64,000 nt of DNA from Pseudomonadales bacterium (GCA_019090455.1 JAHRWA010000008.1:134083-198082), one strand, 5' to 3'. Counted from the first letter of the stretch, positions 18,269 to 28,087 are shown. Numbers and translations: made by a program. The notes: generated by a model not told the origin, from the sequence alone.

Positions 18269-19463
18269 ATGAAAACAGACGTATTGATTATTGCTGCAGG
18301 TCCGGCAGGCTTAGCTGCGGCGTATGAGCTAAAACAACAGGGCATCACTCCTAGGATTATTGAGCAGTAGCATAACGTGGGGATGCCTTGGCGAAATCGA
18401 CATGAGCAATTATGCCTGAATACACACCGAGATCTTTCACATCTACCGGGATTAAAAATGTCGGATAATTATCCTGGTTTCCCCTCTCGTGATCAACTAG
18501 TGGCTTATCTTGAGGAGTATGTTGAATTCCTCGGTTTGCCTATTGAGTATGGTGTTGAGTTGTTGAAGGTCGAAGTATTGGAGGTTGAAGCAAAAGAAAG
18601 CAAGGGCTGGAATGTCACGGTACAAATGACAAATGACAAATGCCACAGAGGAAACCCAGCTGGAAGCCATTCAAGCAATACACGTTATTATTTCAACCGG
18701 CTCGGATCGCAGGCCCTTCATACCCCACTGGCCAGGTAAAGATAAATACAGGGGTGTATTTAGGAATGCTAAACATTACGTTGGCAAGAGTGTATTGCTG
18801 ATTGGATCTGGTAATTCAGGGTTGGATGTCGGCAACTATTTGGCGAAAGAGGCGATTAAGGCACCTTATATGTCTGTTCGTACGGGGACTTGGATCATGC
18901 CCAAGAGTTTGTTCGGAATTTCCCTTCAGCCCATTGTTATCTATACCCAGTGGCTACCACGTAAGGCGCTGGATTTTGCTTTGGTGTGGATGGGTCGGTT
19001 GATCTATGGGGATCTCACTAAGTTGGGATTGCCAAGACCCTCAAAGGGACCTGTAACGCGTCAAATTGAAGACAATCAAGTTCCTTCCTTAGATGATGGT
19101 TTTATCGCTTCGGTCAAAAAAGGATTGTTTAGTTTCGTTCCCGATATCCAGTCTTTTAATGAGGATGGTGTCGAGTTAGCCGATGGTAGAATGCTTCGTC
19201 CTGATTTCATTATCTGTGCCACGGGGTATCGTTTGGGGCTAGAAGATATGGTGGGTGATTTGGGCGTTCTCAATGAAAAGGGGGTTCTGAAATTCCTAGC
19301 AGATGAAGGATTAAATGATTTTCCTGGATTATGGTTCTTTGGTTTGAACACGTCCATTTATGGCAATTTTTACGCGCAACTGGGTGAATCTAAGCGCCTA
19401 GCCGAGAAAATTTGTGGGCAACTTGAAATAGAGGATAGAGGGTTAAGCGGGGAGTCGTGTTGA
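18269..19463 (+). pseudogene. FMO/CzcO-like flavoprotein monooxygenase, broken by a stop codon and a frameshift
   Basis: Reading from ATG 18269 gives MKTDVLIIAAGPAGLAAAYEL, an FAD-binding Rossmann start with Ala replacing the first Gly of GxGxxG. An in-frame TAG at 18368 follows IIEQ. The frame then resumes with PWRNRHEQLCLNTHRDLSHLPG, typical of these monooxygenases. A second lesion is a 7-bp unit ACAAATG present three times at 18622-18642: removing one copy exactly rejoins the two frames. Downstream the NADPH site (LLIGSGNSGLDV) and the FMO-type ATGY motif (FIICATGYR) are intact. The fold spans about 398 codons, near full length, so decay looks recent. It faces away from the NRPS gene and may once have served it, but this is not shown. 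Readthrough of the TAG would not rescue the frameshift. Confidence 0.88.
18622..18642 (+). repeat. Triplicated 7-bp unit causing the pseudogene frameshift
   Basis: ACAAATG occurs at 18622, 18629 and 18636. Deleting one copy in silico restores a continuous frame reading QMTNATEETQ across the junction. Confidence 0.9.
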
Positions 19464-19468
19464 CCGAG

Positions 19469-22390
19469 TTAGGCGTGATCCAACCAGCTGTTGATTTTTG
19501 CTAGTAGCTTATCTGGGTCAATGGGTTTTGTTATGTAGTCATTTGCTCCGGCCGAAATGCATATCTCTCTGTCATCATCTGACGCTTTTGCAGTGAAAGC
19601 AATAATGGGTAATGAGCTGAATCTTGGGTCTTTTCGAATTCGGTGTAGGGCTTCAATGCCGTCCATACCAGGCATCATTATGTCCATGAGTATAAGGTCT
19701 TTGTCTTGAGCCGTATTGAGAGAGTCAATGGCTTGCTGACCATTCTTAGCAATTTCAATTTCGAAATTATTCTCTTCCAATATGGCGGAAATAGAGTAAA
19801 TATTTCTTACATCATCATCGACTACCAACAGTTTTCTTACATGAGGCACGGTCGCAGTTTCGTGTTGCTTGATAGCTGCAAATCCAAAGTGTTTTGTTGT
19901 TTCAGTGAGTTCTTGTTTGGTTTCATTAGCGACAATAGAATTTGTGTTGTCAACGATATCGTGTGTGATTTTTTTAGTGATTAGCGGCGGTGGGGTAAGA
20001 ATTTGAGCGCCTTCAATATTGACGTGCTCGGGTAGTAGTAGTGTGAAAGACGATCCCATCCCGTCATCTGATGATGTAATACTTAAATCACCGTGTAATA
20101 GTCCAGTCAATTTTTTCGAAATACTCAATCCTAATCCAGTACCACCGAAATTTCGGCTGGTAGTGCCATCTGCTTGTTTGAATGCTTCGAAGACAAGACT
20201 TTGTTTGTCTTTTTTGATTCCTATACCCGTATCTCTGACGGTTAGCGCTAGCGTGCTAGTTGGGTTGAGACCCTTTTTGTTTAACAGCATATTTCGAGAA
20301 GGACGGGAAATGTCGAAATAGACTCCCCCTGATTGCGTAAACTTAAAAGCATTTGATAATAAGTTCTTCAGAATTTGTTCAACACGTTGTCGATCTGTCC
20401 GTATGGTGTTAGGAAGGTTTTCCGCGATATTGATTTCAAACTCAAGGTTTTTCTCGCTTGCTAAATGTTCAAAACTGAATTGTATATTGCGCTTGATAAT
20501 GTCGAGGGGCAAATCTTCCAGGACGATCTGTAACTTTCCTTCCTCTACCTTTGAGAGATCCAAGATGTCATTAATCAGTGCCAGTAGATCCGTACCCGCT
20601 GAATGTATGACTTCACAATGTTCAATCTGTTTGTCAATGAGGTTGTTTTTTCTATTTTCCGACAAACTTTTAGAGAGAAGCAAAATACAGTTCAATGGCG
20701 TACGTAGTTCATGGGACATTGTGGAAAGAAATTCCGATTTGTATTTGTTGCTAGCTTCCAAATCTTTCGATTTTGTCCGTAGCACTTCTTGTGCTTTCTC
20801 TAATTTAATATTTTGAGAATGAAAACTCTCTTTTTGTTGTTCAAGGTGCATTGCTTGTTCGGCAAGTTCATCGTTAGTCAGTTCTAGTTTTTCTTGTTGC
20901 AACAGCATGTTTTTTTCTGACGTTATTAATGCATCGGTTTGTTGCTGTAGTTCTTGGTTGCTGGTTCGCAATTGTTCTTGCTGTGATTGCATTCTTAAAT
21001 CAGATTCTTTAAGTGCAACGGCTTGTTTTTCTAGACCGGTATTTGCATTCTGTAACTCAAGTTGTTGCTTCTTCATGGAAATGGCTTGTTCTTGAGTTTG
21101 TTCGAGCATGTTAGCAATTTGGATTCGAGAAAGGGCTGAATTGATAGCAATACCGATGTTGTCTGAAATGCGATCTAGAAGTTCCTTTTCTCGAATCTCT
21201 ATAGAACCCATGGAGCCAAGCTCAATGACGGCGACGAGTTGACTGTCATAAAGTATGGGGGTCAGTAATATACTATGAGGGGGTGCGCTTCCTAAGCTAG
21301 AAGAGACCTCCATGTAATTATTCGGTAGCTCTCTGAGATAAATTTGTTTCTTCTCTCGTGCGCACTGTCCTACTAGCGATTCTCCTAAGTCATAACTGGT
21401 TTTTTTGTTATCTTGCTTGACGTAAGCGTAGTTTGATTTTTGATGCAATTTCTGAGACTTGGGGTCGTATAAATAGAGTGTACCCACATGGCAATGAGTC
21501 GTGGAGGCGGCAAACTCGATTATATTGAGGCATAGCTCCTCTAAGCTTGGGTCGCCTTGCATCCGTGCACTCGATTCGGCAATTTGGGACTGTAGGCGTT
21601 CCTTTCGATGGTCTTCCTCCGTGCGGTCTTTGAGTTTGTCCCGCATGGTGCTGATGGCCTTCAATAAATGGCCGGTTTCATCTTCAGTGTCTATGTTGAT
21701 TTCAGTGGTCCAATCCCCGTCGGCAATTTTATCGGCAGTATTCATAGCGTGGTTGAGGCCGTGAGTTAGCATATTAGTGATATAAACGCTGAAAAAAACG
21801 AGGGTAGTGACAATCGCGAAGGAGATCATCGCTCCTGTTCGCCAAGCCTGACGGTTGTTAATTCTCACACTTTCTAGTCTATGGGCAAATTGCACAGTGA
21901 TTTTTGTGCGGAGTTTTTTGAGTTTGTTTTCTAGGGCGTGTGCGGCGCTGTCAATGATGGGTACCAATTGGAGTAGTTCATCGGTTCCAATTGAGTCGGA
22001 GAGCATACCTGACGCAACGGTGTGGGATGCTTCGTAATACACCTGAAGATCAAATAGAATGTTCTCAACCTGATTTCTGACGTCAGGAGAGAGGACGCTG
22101 ATTTCTTGTAAGCCTTGTATGGTTTTACGATATATCATTTTTGTGGAATCAAGTTCCAGCTTTTCGCCAGTATCCACTGCAGAGGAAAATCCCGTTTTCA
22201 TATTACCGATGGCGATGGAGGTATCATTCACTATTTTTAGTATAGGAAAGTCAGTGCTTTGAATTCGGGTTAAATGGGCGTTTGTTGAAACAGAAACAAA
22301 ATAGTTCGACGTTAGGTAAATGACGAAACCGACAACGGCTATACTCGATATGAGCATAACCTTTCTTCTGACTGGCCAGCTCTTAAACAA
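19469..22390 (-). CDS. Hybrid sensor histidine kinase / response regulator (HAMP-GAF-HisKA-HATPase-REC)
   Basis: 973 residues. TM1 near 14-32, a periplasmic helical sensor of about 150 residues, TM2 near 187-207, HAMP 208-262, GAF about 290-425, a long Gln-rich coiled coil about 430-550, HisKA with STMSHELRTP (His near 556), an HATPase with NLLSNAFKF, DTGIGI and GGTGLGLSI, and a C-terminal receiver with ILMDIMMPGMDG (Asp near 900) and a TAKAS...ITKP core. All catalytic motifs are intact. It shares a receiver-on-kinase arrangement with stress-type hybrid kinases; no separate output regulator is adjacent. The longest start is TTG 22390; the ATG 13 codons later is a credible alternative. Gene end converges on the pseudogene with a 5-bp gap. 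Its upstream region is shared divergently with the porin gene. Confidence 0.92.
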   Translation of the reverse strand: MFKSWPVRRKVMLISSIAVVGFVIYLTSNYFVSVSTNAHLTRIQSTDFPILKIVNDTSIAIGNMKTGFSSAVDTGEKLELDSTKMIYRKTIQGLQEISVLSPDVRNQVENILFDLQVYYEASHTVASGMLSDSIGTDELLQLVPIIDSAAHALENKLKKLRTKITVQFAHRLESVRINNRQAWRTGAMISFAIVTTLVFFSVYITNMLTHGLNHAMNTADKIADGDWTTEINIDTEDETGHLLKAISTMRDKLKDRTEEDHRKERLQSQIAESSARMQGDPSLEELCLNIIEFAASTTHCHVGTLYLYDPKSQKLHQKSNYAYVKQDNKKTSYDLGESLVGQCAREKKQIYLRELPNNYMEVSSSLGSAPPHSILLTPILYDSQLVAVIELGSMGSIEIREKELLDRISDNIGIAINSALSRIQIANMLEQTQEQAISMKKQQLELQNANTGLEKQAVALKESDLRMQSQQEQLRTSNQELQQQTDALITSEKNMLLQQEKLELTNDELAEQAMHLEQQKESFHSQNIKLEKAQEVLRTKSKDLEASNKYKSEFLSTMSHELRTPLNCILLLSKSLSENRKNNLIDKQIEHCEVIHSAGTDLLALINDILDLSKVEEGKLQIVLEDLPLDIIKRNIQFSFEHLASEKNLEFEINIAENLPNTIRTDRQRVEQILKNLLSNAFKFTQSGGVYFDISRPSRNMLLNKKGLNPTSTLALTVRDTGIGIKKDKQSLVFEAFKQADGTTSRNFGGTGLGLSISKKLTGLLHGDLSITSSDDGMGSSFTLLLPEHVNIEGAQILTPPPLITKKITHDIVDNTNSIVANETKQELTETTKHFGFAAIKQHETATVPHVRKLLVVDDDVRNIYSISAILEENNFEIEIAKNGQQAIDSLNTAQDKDLILMDIMMPGMDGIEALHRIRKDPRFSSLPIIAFTAKASDDDREICISAGANDYITKPIDPDKLLAKINSWLDHA

Positions 22391-22628
22391 ACCCAGATCC
22401 CATCTTCATTTTTCCCCTTTGTTATCGTGCATGCTGTTCAGTTCGCACCTCTCATTGTTAACGATAGCGTATCTAACCACTGGTTGAGTAAAAAGTAGAT
22501 TGTTGGGCAGCCAAGCTTATTCGTTACTACACTCATCTAAAGGGTCACTAATGAGTATTGGTAGAATTCATAGGTGAAAACAAGAGCTAAGGGTTGACTC
22601 AGACTATTGTTAATGAAGGGAAGAAACT

Positions 22629-23738
22629 ATGAGGCGAGGGAGACGTACAAAATTAACTGGCTGGATTTTCGCTTTTGGCCTGTTAGCTAATGTGTGCGTT
22701 TATGCCGGAGACAATCCGCTAAAGATCGCAGGCTTCGCCTCTGCAGGTATGATAACAGGCGACTTAGATGCGGATTTGTTGATGGGGTCTGACATTGTCA
22801 GCAAATCTTCCAGATTTGGTACCGACAACACTCTCGGTATACATATTACTGCGGAGATGAATGAGTATGTTAGTTTCACTGGGCAGTTGCTGGCGAAAGG
22901 CCTAATTGAAGCGTATAGCCTGGAAGCGCATTGGGCCTTTATTGATTTTCACCCGAGGCACAATCTTTCAATAAGAGGGGGGCGCTTGGTACTTCCGGTA
23001 CAGATGGGCTCAGAGTATGTGGATGTGGCTTACGCGTATCCCTGGGTGAGACCGCCGATTGAAATCTATTCTGGAATCCCATTTACCTCCTACTCTGGCG
23101 TGGACTTGCTATACACCGTCAAAATTGGAGACTCTCGTTTGATACTCCAGCCTTTTGCGGGGTCTGTGCCTCCTACTGAGTCGGTGGGGCTTTCGGTGGA
23201 CGTGGAATCTGGTTTTGGTGTAAATGCCAGTTTGCAGTTTGAGTATGGCATGGTCAAGGTTAATGTCGCGCAGATAGAGAACGTCATAATATCCTCTGAA
23301 AATATTGCAGCAGGAATCGATTTAAACCTTATTGCTTTTGGTGCAGATTTGGAAATGGGAAAATTTGTGTTCATTACGGAGTATATGAAAAAGGCATTCG
23401 ACTTAAGTGGCCTAATCACCTATTCAGATGTAAACGGCGATGCCTGGTTTTTAACTCTGGGCTACCGGATGGGAAATATACTGCCTCATATAACCTACTC
23501 CAGCGCAGGCTCGGATGTGACGCAAATTATATTGCTGGGAGTGCAATTCCCAACGGCGCCGTTGGTCTATAAGCAGCACTCAATCACCCTTGGCGTACGT
23601 TATGATATTTTGCCTCGGACGGCTTTAAAAATTGAATTTCAACAAATTCATCCACAAGATGAATCTTGGGGGCTATTTAGGCAAGAGCCGAAAGAGAAAG
23701 TTAAATTGCTGAGTCTTGTTATCGATGTTACTTTTTAA
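22629..23738 (+). CDS. Outer-membrane porin-like beta-barrel protein
   Basis: 369 residues with an N-terminal signal peptide (TGWIFAFGLLANVCVYA, cleavage after about residue 26) and a body of alternating amphipathic strands such as LSIRGGRLVLPVQMGS. It ends in LVIDVTF, a C-terminal Phe as recognised by the Bam machinery. Strand patterns resemble porins of the phosphate-selective O/P type, but identity cannot be fixed by eye. ATG 22629 has AAGGGAAG upstream. A PstS-like gene follows after 26 bp, so the two likely form an operon divergent from the sensor kinase. Confidence 0.75.
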   Translation: MRRGRRTKLTGWIFAFGLLANVCVYAGDNPLKIAGFASAGMITGDLDADLLMGSDIVSKSSRFGTDNTLGIHITAEMNEYVSFTGQLLAKGLIEAYSLEAHWAFIDFHPRHNLSIRGGRLVLPVQMGSEYVDVAYAYPWVRPPIEIYSGIPFTSYSGVDLLYTVKIGDSRLILQPFAGSVPPTESVGLSVDVESGFGVNASLQFEYGMVKVNVAQIENVIISSENIAAGIDLNLIAFGADLEMGKFVFITEYMKKAFDLSGLITYSDVNGDAWFLTLGYRMGNILPHITYSSAGSDVTQIILLGVQFPTAPLVYKQHSITLGVRYDILPRTALKIEFQQIHPQDESWGLFRQEPKEKVKLLSLVIDVTF

Positions 23739-23764
23739 TTTAAAAAAAAGGGGGAAGAGGCTTA

Positions 23765-24196
23765 GTGAAAAGTAACTGGATTGCCCAGCTTTGTTTGCTA
23801 TGCCTCTTTAGTCTCAGTAGCCCATTCTGCTTTGCGGAATTGGCTATTATTGTGCACCCAAAGAATACACTACAGGTGTTGAGCAAAGCTGAGCTAAAGC
23901 GAATTTACCTAGGTGTGACTGAGGTTTTTCCAAATGGCTTGCTAATTTCGGCAGTTGATCAGCCAAAGCAAAGCAGTATGAAGAGAGAGTTTTATAAAAA
24001 AGTCGTGGGCAAAGGTCTACCTCAAGTATCCGCTTATTGGTCGCGCCGGATTTTTACGGGTAAAGGCGTACCCCCAAGGGCATTAAAGAGTGATGGCGAG
24101 ATAAAGGCCTGGATAGCCTCCCACCCAGAAAGTATCGCCTATATCGATGTGAAGAACGTGGATCATAGTGTAAAAACGATTTTTAGCGTTAAATAA
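23765..24196 (+). CDS. Small PstS-like periplasmic binding protein
   Basis: 143 residues starting at GTG 23765 behind a strong GGGGGAAGAGG ribosome site. A signal peptide ends near FCFA. The mature part LAIIVHPKNTLQVLSKAELKRIYLGVTEVFPNG, then KREFYKKVVGKGLPQVSAYWSRRIFTGKG, is a one-lobe version of the PstS fold seen in small 'phosphate ABC transporter substrate-binding' proteins, which have no linked permease. With the porin and sensor kinase next door it may act as a ligand sensor in the periplasm rather than in transport. Confidence 0.75.
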   Translation: MKSNWIAQLCLLCLFSLSSPFCFAELAIIVHPKNTLQVLSKAELKRIYLGVTEVFPNGLLISAVDQPKQSSMKREFYKKVVGKGLPQVSAYWSRRIFTGKGVPPRALKSDGEIKAWIASHPESIAYIDVKNVDHSVKTIFSVK

Positions 24197-24214
24197 ACGT
24201 TTGTATTAACGCTA
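24184..24214 (+). terminator. Hairpin overlapping the end of the PstS-like gene
   Basis: TAGCGTTAA at 24184-24192 is a perfect 9-bp match to TTAACGCTA at 24206-24214, with a 13-nt loop, followed by ATATTTTAATTTT. It overlaps the stop codon. The T-tract is weak, so termination strength is uncertain. Confidence 0.5.
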
Positions 24215-24568
24215 ATATTTTAATTTTCTAATGGTAACCCCCCGATCTTCATCCTCCTTTTTTTGACCATTCTCCCTCTCTGAACAACTTCATTTGCGAC
24301 ACAATCTCAATACTCTTACAATACGGTCTGTTAACCACTCCCATAGTTAGCCTTTCTTGAAGTTATCCATGCTTAATCCTGCACATAGTTAATTATGTTC
24401 ATAGTTAAATAGTTAAATAGTTAAAAAGGTCTATCGGTCTATCGGTTCATATTTAACAGTGCTAGTGGCATGTTGGTTGACATTGAGAGCTGGGCAGCAA
24501 CGATTTAAAGGGTTTTTTTACAAAACCCGTTTTACACATAATAATAGATTGAGAAGTAGGAGCTATAA
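24197..24568. other. Intergenic region with tandem repeats and a hairpin
   Basis: 372 bp without a gene. It holds three copies of ATAGTTAA at 24401-24424, two copies of GGTCTATC at 24428-24443, and a hairpin GGGTTTT/AAAACCC at 24510-24528 about 40 bp before the acyl-CoA dehydrogenase start. The hairpin might be an mRNA leader element; this is not established. Confidence 0.5.
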
Positions 24569-25732
24569 ATGAATTTTGATATGTCAGAAGAGCAGCGCAT
24601 GATCCTTGCGTACGGGGATAATGTAGCTAAAAAGTATGACCGCACTTATTGGATGCAGTGTGCAGCGGAAAACCGCTCCCCGCGAGAGTTGTTTGATCAA
24701 ATTGCGAAAGACGGATTTATCGGAATGATGGTGGATGAGGAATACGGTGGTGCAGGCCTGGGTATGATGGAGCTTGCGCTCCTTATGGAAGGGCTTGCTT
24801 CAAATGGAATCCCCTTATTAAGTTTGGTTGTGGGTTCCGGAATGGCCATGCCTCTGCTGAATAAGCATGGCAGTGAGGAAATTAAAAGCCGGTTATTACC
24901 TGATGCTTGTAGCGGTAAAACGAAACTCTGTTTTGCCATAACGGAACCTGACGCGGGTAGCAACACGATAAAAATTACCACCACGGCGAAAGCTCAGGGT
25001 GATGGCACTTATCGTTTGAATGGCCAAAAATACTTTATCTCCGACGCGGATGATTCCGATTACGTTTTGTTGGTTACGCGAACCACTCCAATGGGCGAGA
25101 CGAAGAAAAAAACCGATGGCTTTACGTTATTTATGGTGGACCTGAAAGCGAAGGGTATCGATATGACACGTATCGATATGAGTATACCCGTTCCTGAGAA
25201 TCAGATGACTCTTTTCTTTGATGATGTGGTGCTAACCGATGGTGATATCGTAGGTGAAAAGGATAAGGGTTTTCAAATACTGTTTGATTGCTTGAATCCG
25301 GAACGTATTCTGGTAGGGGCTGTGAGTACTGGGTTGGGTCGTTATGCATTAGGTAAAGCGGTTGAATATGCTAATGATCGTGTTGTATTTAAAGGTCCTA
25401 TAGGGGCATATCAAGGACTGCAACATCCTTTAGCACAAGCAAAGACTGAAATCGAAATGTCGTCATTGATGACCTACAAGGCTGCGTGGATGTTTGACCA
25501 AGGCCGACCTGCCGGAGAATATTCTAGCTACGTTAAATACTTCTCAGCTGAAGCGGCATGTCACGCTGTGGATTCATCATTGCAGTGTTTTGGCGGTAAT
25601 GGTTTTACTAAGGAATACGGCATTTTTGATATTTATCCCATGACTCGTTTACTGAGAACTGCTCCTCTGAATCGAGAGATGGTGTTGAACTATATTGGTC
25701 AAAACGTATTGGGTCTGCCGCGTTCGTACTAG
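24569..25732 (+). CDS. Acyl-CoA dehydrogenase
   Basis: 387 residues, the usual length. Start MNFDMSEEQRMILAYGDNVAKKY; the FAD/substrate signature CFAITEPDAGSN is near residue 130, and FGGNGFTKEYGIFDIYP is in the C-terminal helical domain. The end PLNREMVLNYIGQNVLGLPRSY places a Glu (in REM) about where the catalytic base of the YEGTSQ motif lies in classical members, so the base may be this Glu. The enzyme should desaturate an acyl-CoA at alpha-beta; substrate unknown. AGGAG precedes ATG 24569. It is monocistronic, with a terminator at 25760. Residues around IDMTRIDMS come from a 15-bp tandem duplication at 25156-25185. Confidence 0.93.
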   Translation: MNFDMSEEQRMILAYGDNVAKKYDRTYWMQCAAENRSPRELFDQIAKDGFIGMMVDEEYGGAGLGMMELALLMEGLASNGIPLLSLVVGSGMAMPLLNKHGSEEIKSRLLPDACSGKTKLCFAITEPDAGSNTIKITTTAKAQGDGTYRLNGQKYFISDADDSDYVLLVTRTTPMGETKKKTDGFTLFMVDLKAKGIDMTRIDMSIPVPENQMTLFFDDVVLTDGDIVGEKDKGFQILFDCLNPERILVGAVSTGLGRYALGKAVEYANDRVVFKGPIGAYQGLQHPLAQAKTEIEMSSLMTYKAAWMFDQGRPAGEYSSYVKYFSAEAACHAVDSSLQCFGGNGFTKEYGIFDIYPMTRLLRTAPLNREMVLNYIGQNVLGLPRSY

Positions 25733-25759
25733 TATAAAAAAGAAAACTAGATCAAGACC

Positions 25760-25794
25760 CCCATCGCTTTCCATAAGGCTAAGTGATGGGTTTT
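25760..25794 (+). terminator. Rho-independent terminator after acyl-CoA dehydrogenase
   Basis: CCCATCGCTT at 25760-25769 pairs with AAGTGATGGG at 25781-25790 (one G-T wobble), followed by TTTT. Confidence 0.75.
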
Positions 25795-25823
25795 AAAATA
25801 TTGAAGACTACGAAAATTATCCA

Positions 25824-25834
25824 CCCCCCCCCCC
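25824..25834. repeat. Poly-C tract of 11 bases
   Basis: An uninterrupted C11 run in the 379-bp gap 25733-26111, 277 bp upstream of the TonB receptor start. The rest of this gap has the dehydrogenase terminator and nothing else recognised. Such runs are prone to slippage; here it lies outside coding sequence. Confidence 0.9.
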
Positions 25835-26111
25835 TTCAAACCTCCACCCATTCATCTCATTACCTATGGCTAGATAAGCATCTTTGGTGTCGTGTACGCA
25901 GTGATATTTTATGGTTGTTGAGTTTTGATTGCCATTGATTGTCATTGGCTGTTCTAGCGGCAAGAATTTGCTGGATTTGGTGTTCGCAGACTATAGTGAG
26001 AGGAGTGATCGAACAATTTCGACGGTCCATTTCGTCATATCACATAGTTCATCATAAAACATTATAAGGCGCGTGATTTAATATTCTTTATTTTTATTAA
26101 GCGAGTCCGAA

Positions 26112-28085
26112 ATGGTTTCTAAGTGTCTATTATTCTTTGTGCTTATTATTTTTACTCGCACCCTTACAGCGGAGTTAGTGGCACTAGAGTTAGATGAACT
26201 CGAATCGATATTCAATTTGGATATTACTGAATTGTCCCAGGTCGAATATACGGTGGCTTCTACAAAACCTGAATCACTGACGACTACGCCGGCCATTGTC
26301 GCATTGTATACGATAAGTGAAATGCAATTGATTGGACAGCATACCCTGCGGGATATCTTGTCGATGATTCCCGGTTTCACCATTCAGGATTCCAGTCTGG
26401 GCAGTACTACGGTTATGATCAGAGGCGTGACGGAAACGTTTAATCAAAAAGTGCTGTTTTTAGTTGACGATGTTCCTTACTGGATGCCGTCACATGGAGA
26501 TATTCCCTTGTTAGGGGTTCCCATTTCTGCGATTGAATCAGTTGAAGTTATTCGTGGACCCGGTGCGGTTATCTACGGTACTAACGCCTCAACTGGGGTG
26601 ATCAAAATAGTGACCAAACGACAGGATAGAAATGAACTCAGCGCCGTGCTTGGTCATCATGATAGATATAATGTGAATGGTTATTTTCATCATCGGTTTG
26701 AATCCAAAGGCGAATTCGATTTGGCCTTTGAAACTCAAATCGATAATGGCTATCACGGCTCACTGTTTAACTACGGAATACCGCCTTCATTTGCGATGCC
26801 TGTGGCACCTCCTACTGACGGTGTGATCAGAAAACCGTTTGAATCTTCATCCTTGTTATTCAATTATCGATATCATAACTTTCACTTAGCTTTACAGAAC
26901 TTTAGTTCCACGGTTAATGGTCATGCGGGCTTTTCTTCAACCGCCAATGCGTCAAAACTGGAAGAGGATGGTTTTTTAATTAGGGTTGATAATAGCTGGA
27001 ATGTTGGTCAGTCTCGTTGGAAGGTTTTTGCAGATTACAATCAGTTTTATTTGACCATCCCTTTGAGAAATCATCCCACTGAAGGCACCGATGCTAAATT
27101 TAAATTTGATAGTGACGGAGCGGATAACTTTCGAAGCCGTATCGGGATCAACGCTGATTTTGCATTCGGGAAGAAAGTTACCCTCTTTTCAGGGGTTGAA
27201 AATGAATTCAGATCTACAGGAAATTATGAGGTCATTTCTATTTCCGACAATAGTGTGTTGGCGACTCTATTTCCCAAAAACACAACAAAGGAATTGGCAG
27301 TCTATACGCAGCTAGATTGGCAATTGAATAATTGGCGATTATTATTGGGAGGACGTTACACAGACAATGAGAAAAGTGGATCGGAAGCCACTCCTCGTTT
27401 GTCAGCGGTGTATGCGTTCAATCAAAATAAATCATTAAAGTTTCTCCATTCGGTGGGATTTAACTCGCCGAATTTTTCTCAGCAGTTAATACAAATTCCG
27501 GGTGCCATAACAGGGCATGAAGATCTCGTAGCGGAAAGAATAACGTCGTCAGATATAGCGTATTCCGTGACACGAGATGCATCGCTCTATGTCGCGAATA
27601 TATATTATTACTACGCCGAAGATTTTATTACTCGCGTTCTCGAATCTGATGGTAATCATTTTAGAAATGCCAGTAATTTTCACCGCTATGGATTTGAACT
27701 TGAATACAAGAGCGTGCTAGATGATTGGAAGTTCAATAGCAATTTTAGCTATCATCATCAAGGTAATCGCAGTATTACGGGAGATGACACCGCCTTGTTT
27801 GCTCCTAGAGTGTCAGCCAATATTGGGTTGGTCTATCGTCTGTCCTCTCGTCATCATGTGGGAGGTGTTTTTCGTTACATTGGCTCGAGAGTGACGGCAC
27901 CGACACTCATTCAAATAGACTTAAATTATCATTACAAAGTAGGAAAACATATCTGTTACATTTCGTTAAAAAATATGACTGATGAATCGATTTTACACCC
28001 TGATATTCAGAATTATTCAATTACCCGACTTGTTCCAGGCGGCGATAGCCGTCAGATTGAAGCCGGATTTACCTATAGGTTATAG
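26112..28085 (+). CDS. TonB-dependent outer-membrane receptor, first gene of a YfiR/c-di-GMP operon
   Basis: 657 residues. Signal peptide to about residue 20 (FFVLIIFTRTLTA). The plug domain spans about 55-165 with TLRDILSMIPGFTI, VMIRGV, VLFLVDDVP, IESVEVIRGPGAVIYGTNASTGVIKIVTK, all standard TonB-receptor landmarks. A 22-strand barrel of the expected length follows, ending in QIEAGFTYRL. The next gene, a yfiR homologue, starts 2 bp after the stop and a GGDEF-EAL gene overlaps that one, so this receptor is probably the outer-membrane sensor of a c-di-GMP pathway rather than only a nutrient importer. The ligand is unknown. The ribosome site is weak. Confidence 0.9.
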   Translation: MVSKCLLFFVLIIFTRTLTAELVALELDELESIFNLDITELSQVEYTVASTKPESLTTTPAIVALYTISEMQLIGQHTLRDILSMIPGFTIQDSSLGSTTVMIRGVTETFNQKVLFLVDDVPYWMPSHGDIPLLGVPISAIESVEVIRGPGAVIYGTNASTGVIKIVTKRQDRNELSAVLGHHDRYNVNGYFHHRFESKGEFDLAFETQIDNGYHGSLFNYGIPPSFAMPVAPPTDGVIRKPFESSSLLFNYRYHNFHLALQNFSSTVNGHAGFSSTANASKLEEDGFLIRVDNSWNVGQSRWKVFADYNQFYLTIPLRNHPTEGTDAKFKFDSDGADNFRSRIGINADFAFGKKVTLFSGVENEFRSTGNYEVISISDNSVLATLFPKNTTKELAVYTQLDWQLNNWRLLLGGRYTDNEKSGSEATPRLSAVYAFNQNKSLKFLHSVGFNSPNFSQQLIQIPGAITGHEDLVAERITSSDIAYSVTRDASLYVANIYYYYAEDFITRVLESDGNHFRNASNFHRYGFELEYKSVLDDWKFNSNFSYHHQGNRSITGDDTALFAPRVSANIGLVYRLSSRHHVGGVFRYIGSRVTAPTLIQIDLNYHYKVGKHICYISLKNMTDESILHPDIQNYSITRLVPGGDSRQIEAGFTYRL

Positions 28086-28087
28086 AA

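Noticed and set aside
18269-19463. The broken flavoprotein as an ornithine N5-hydroxylase linked to the Orn-loading A domain
   Set aside because: Its sequence follows the CzcO/FMO pattern (PWRNRHEQLCLNTHRDLSHLPG, ATGYR) rather than the SidA/PvdA pattern.
20403-20816. Plus-strand open frame of 137 codons inside the sensor kinase
   Set aside because: It is antisense to the HisKA/coiled-coil region, with no homology signal.
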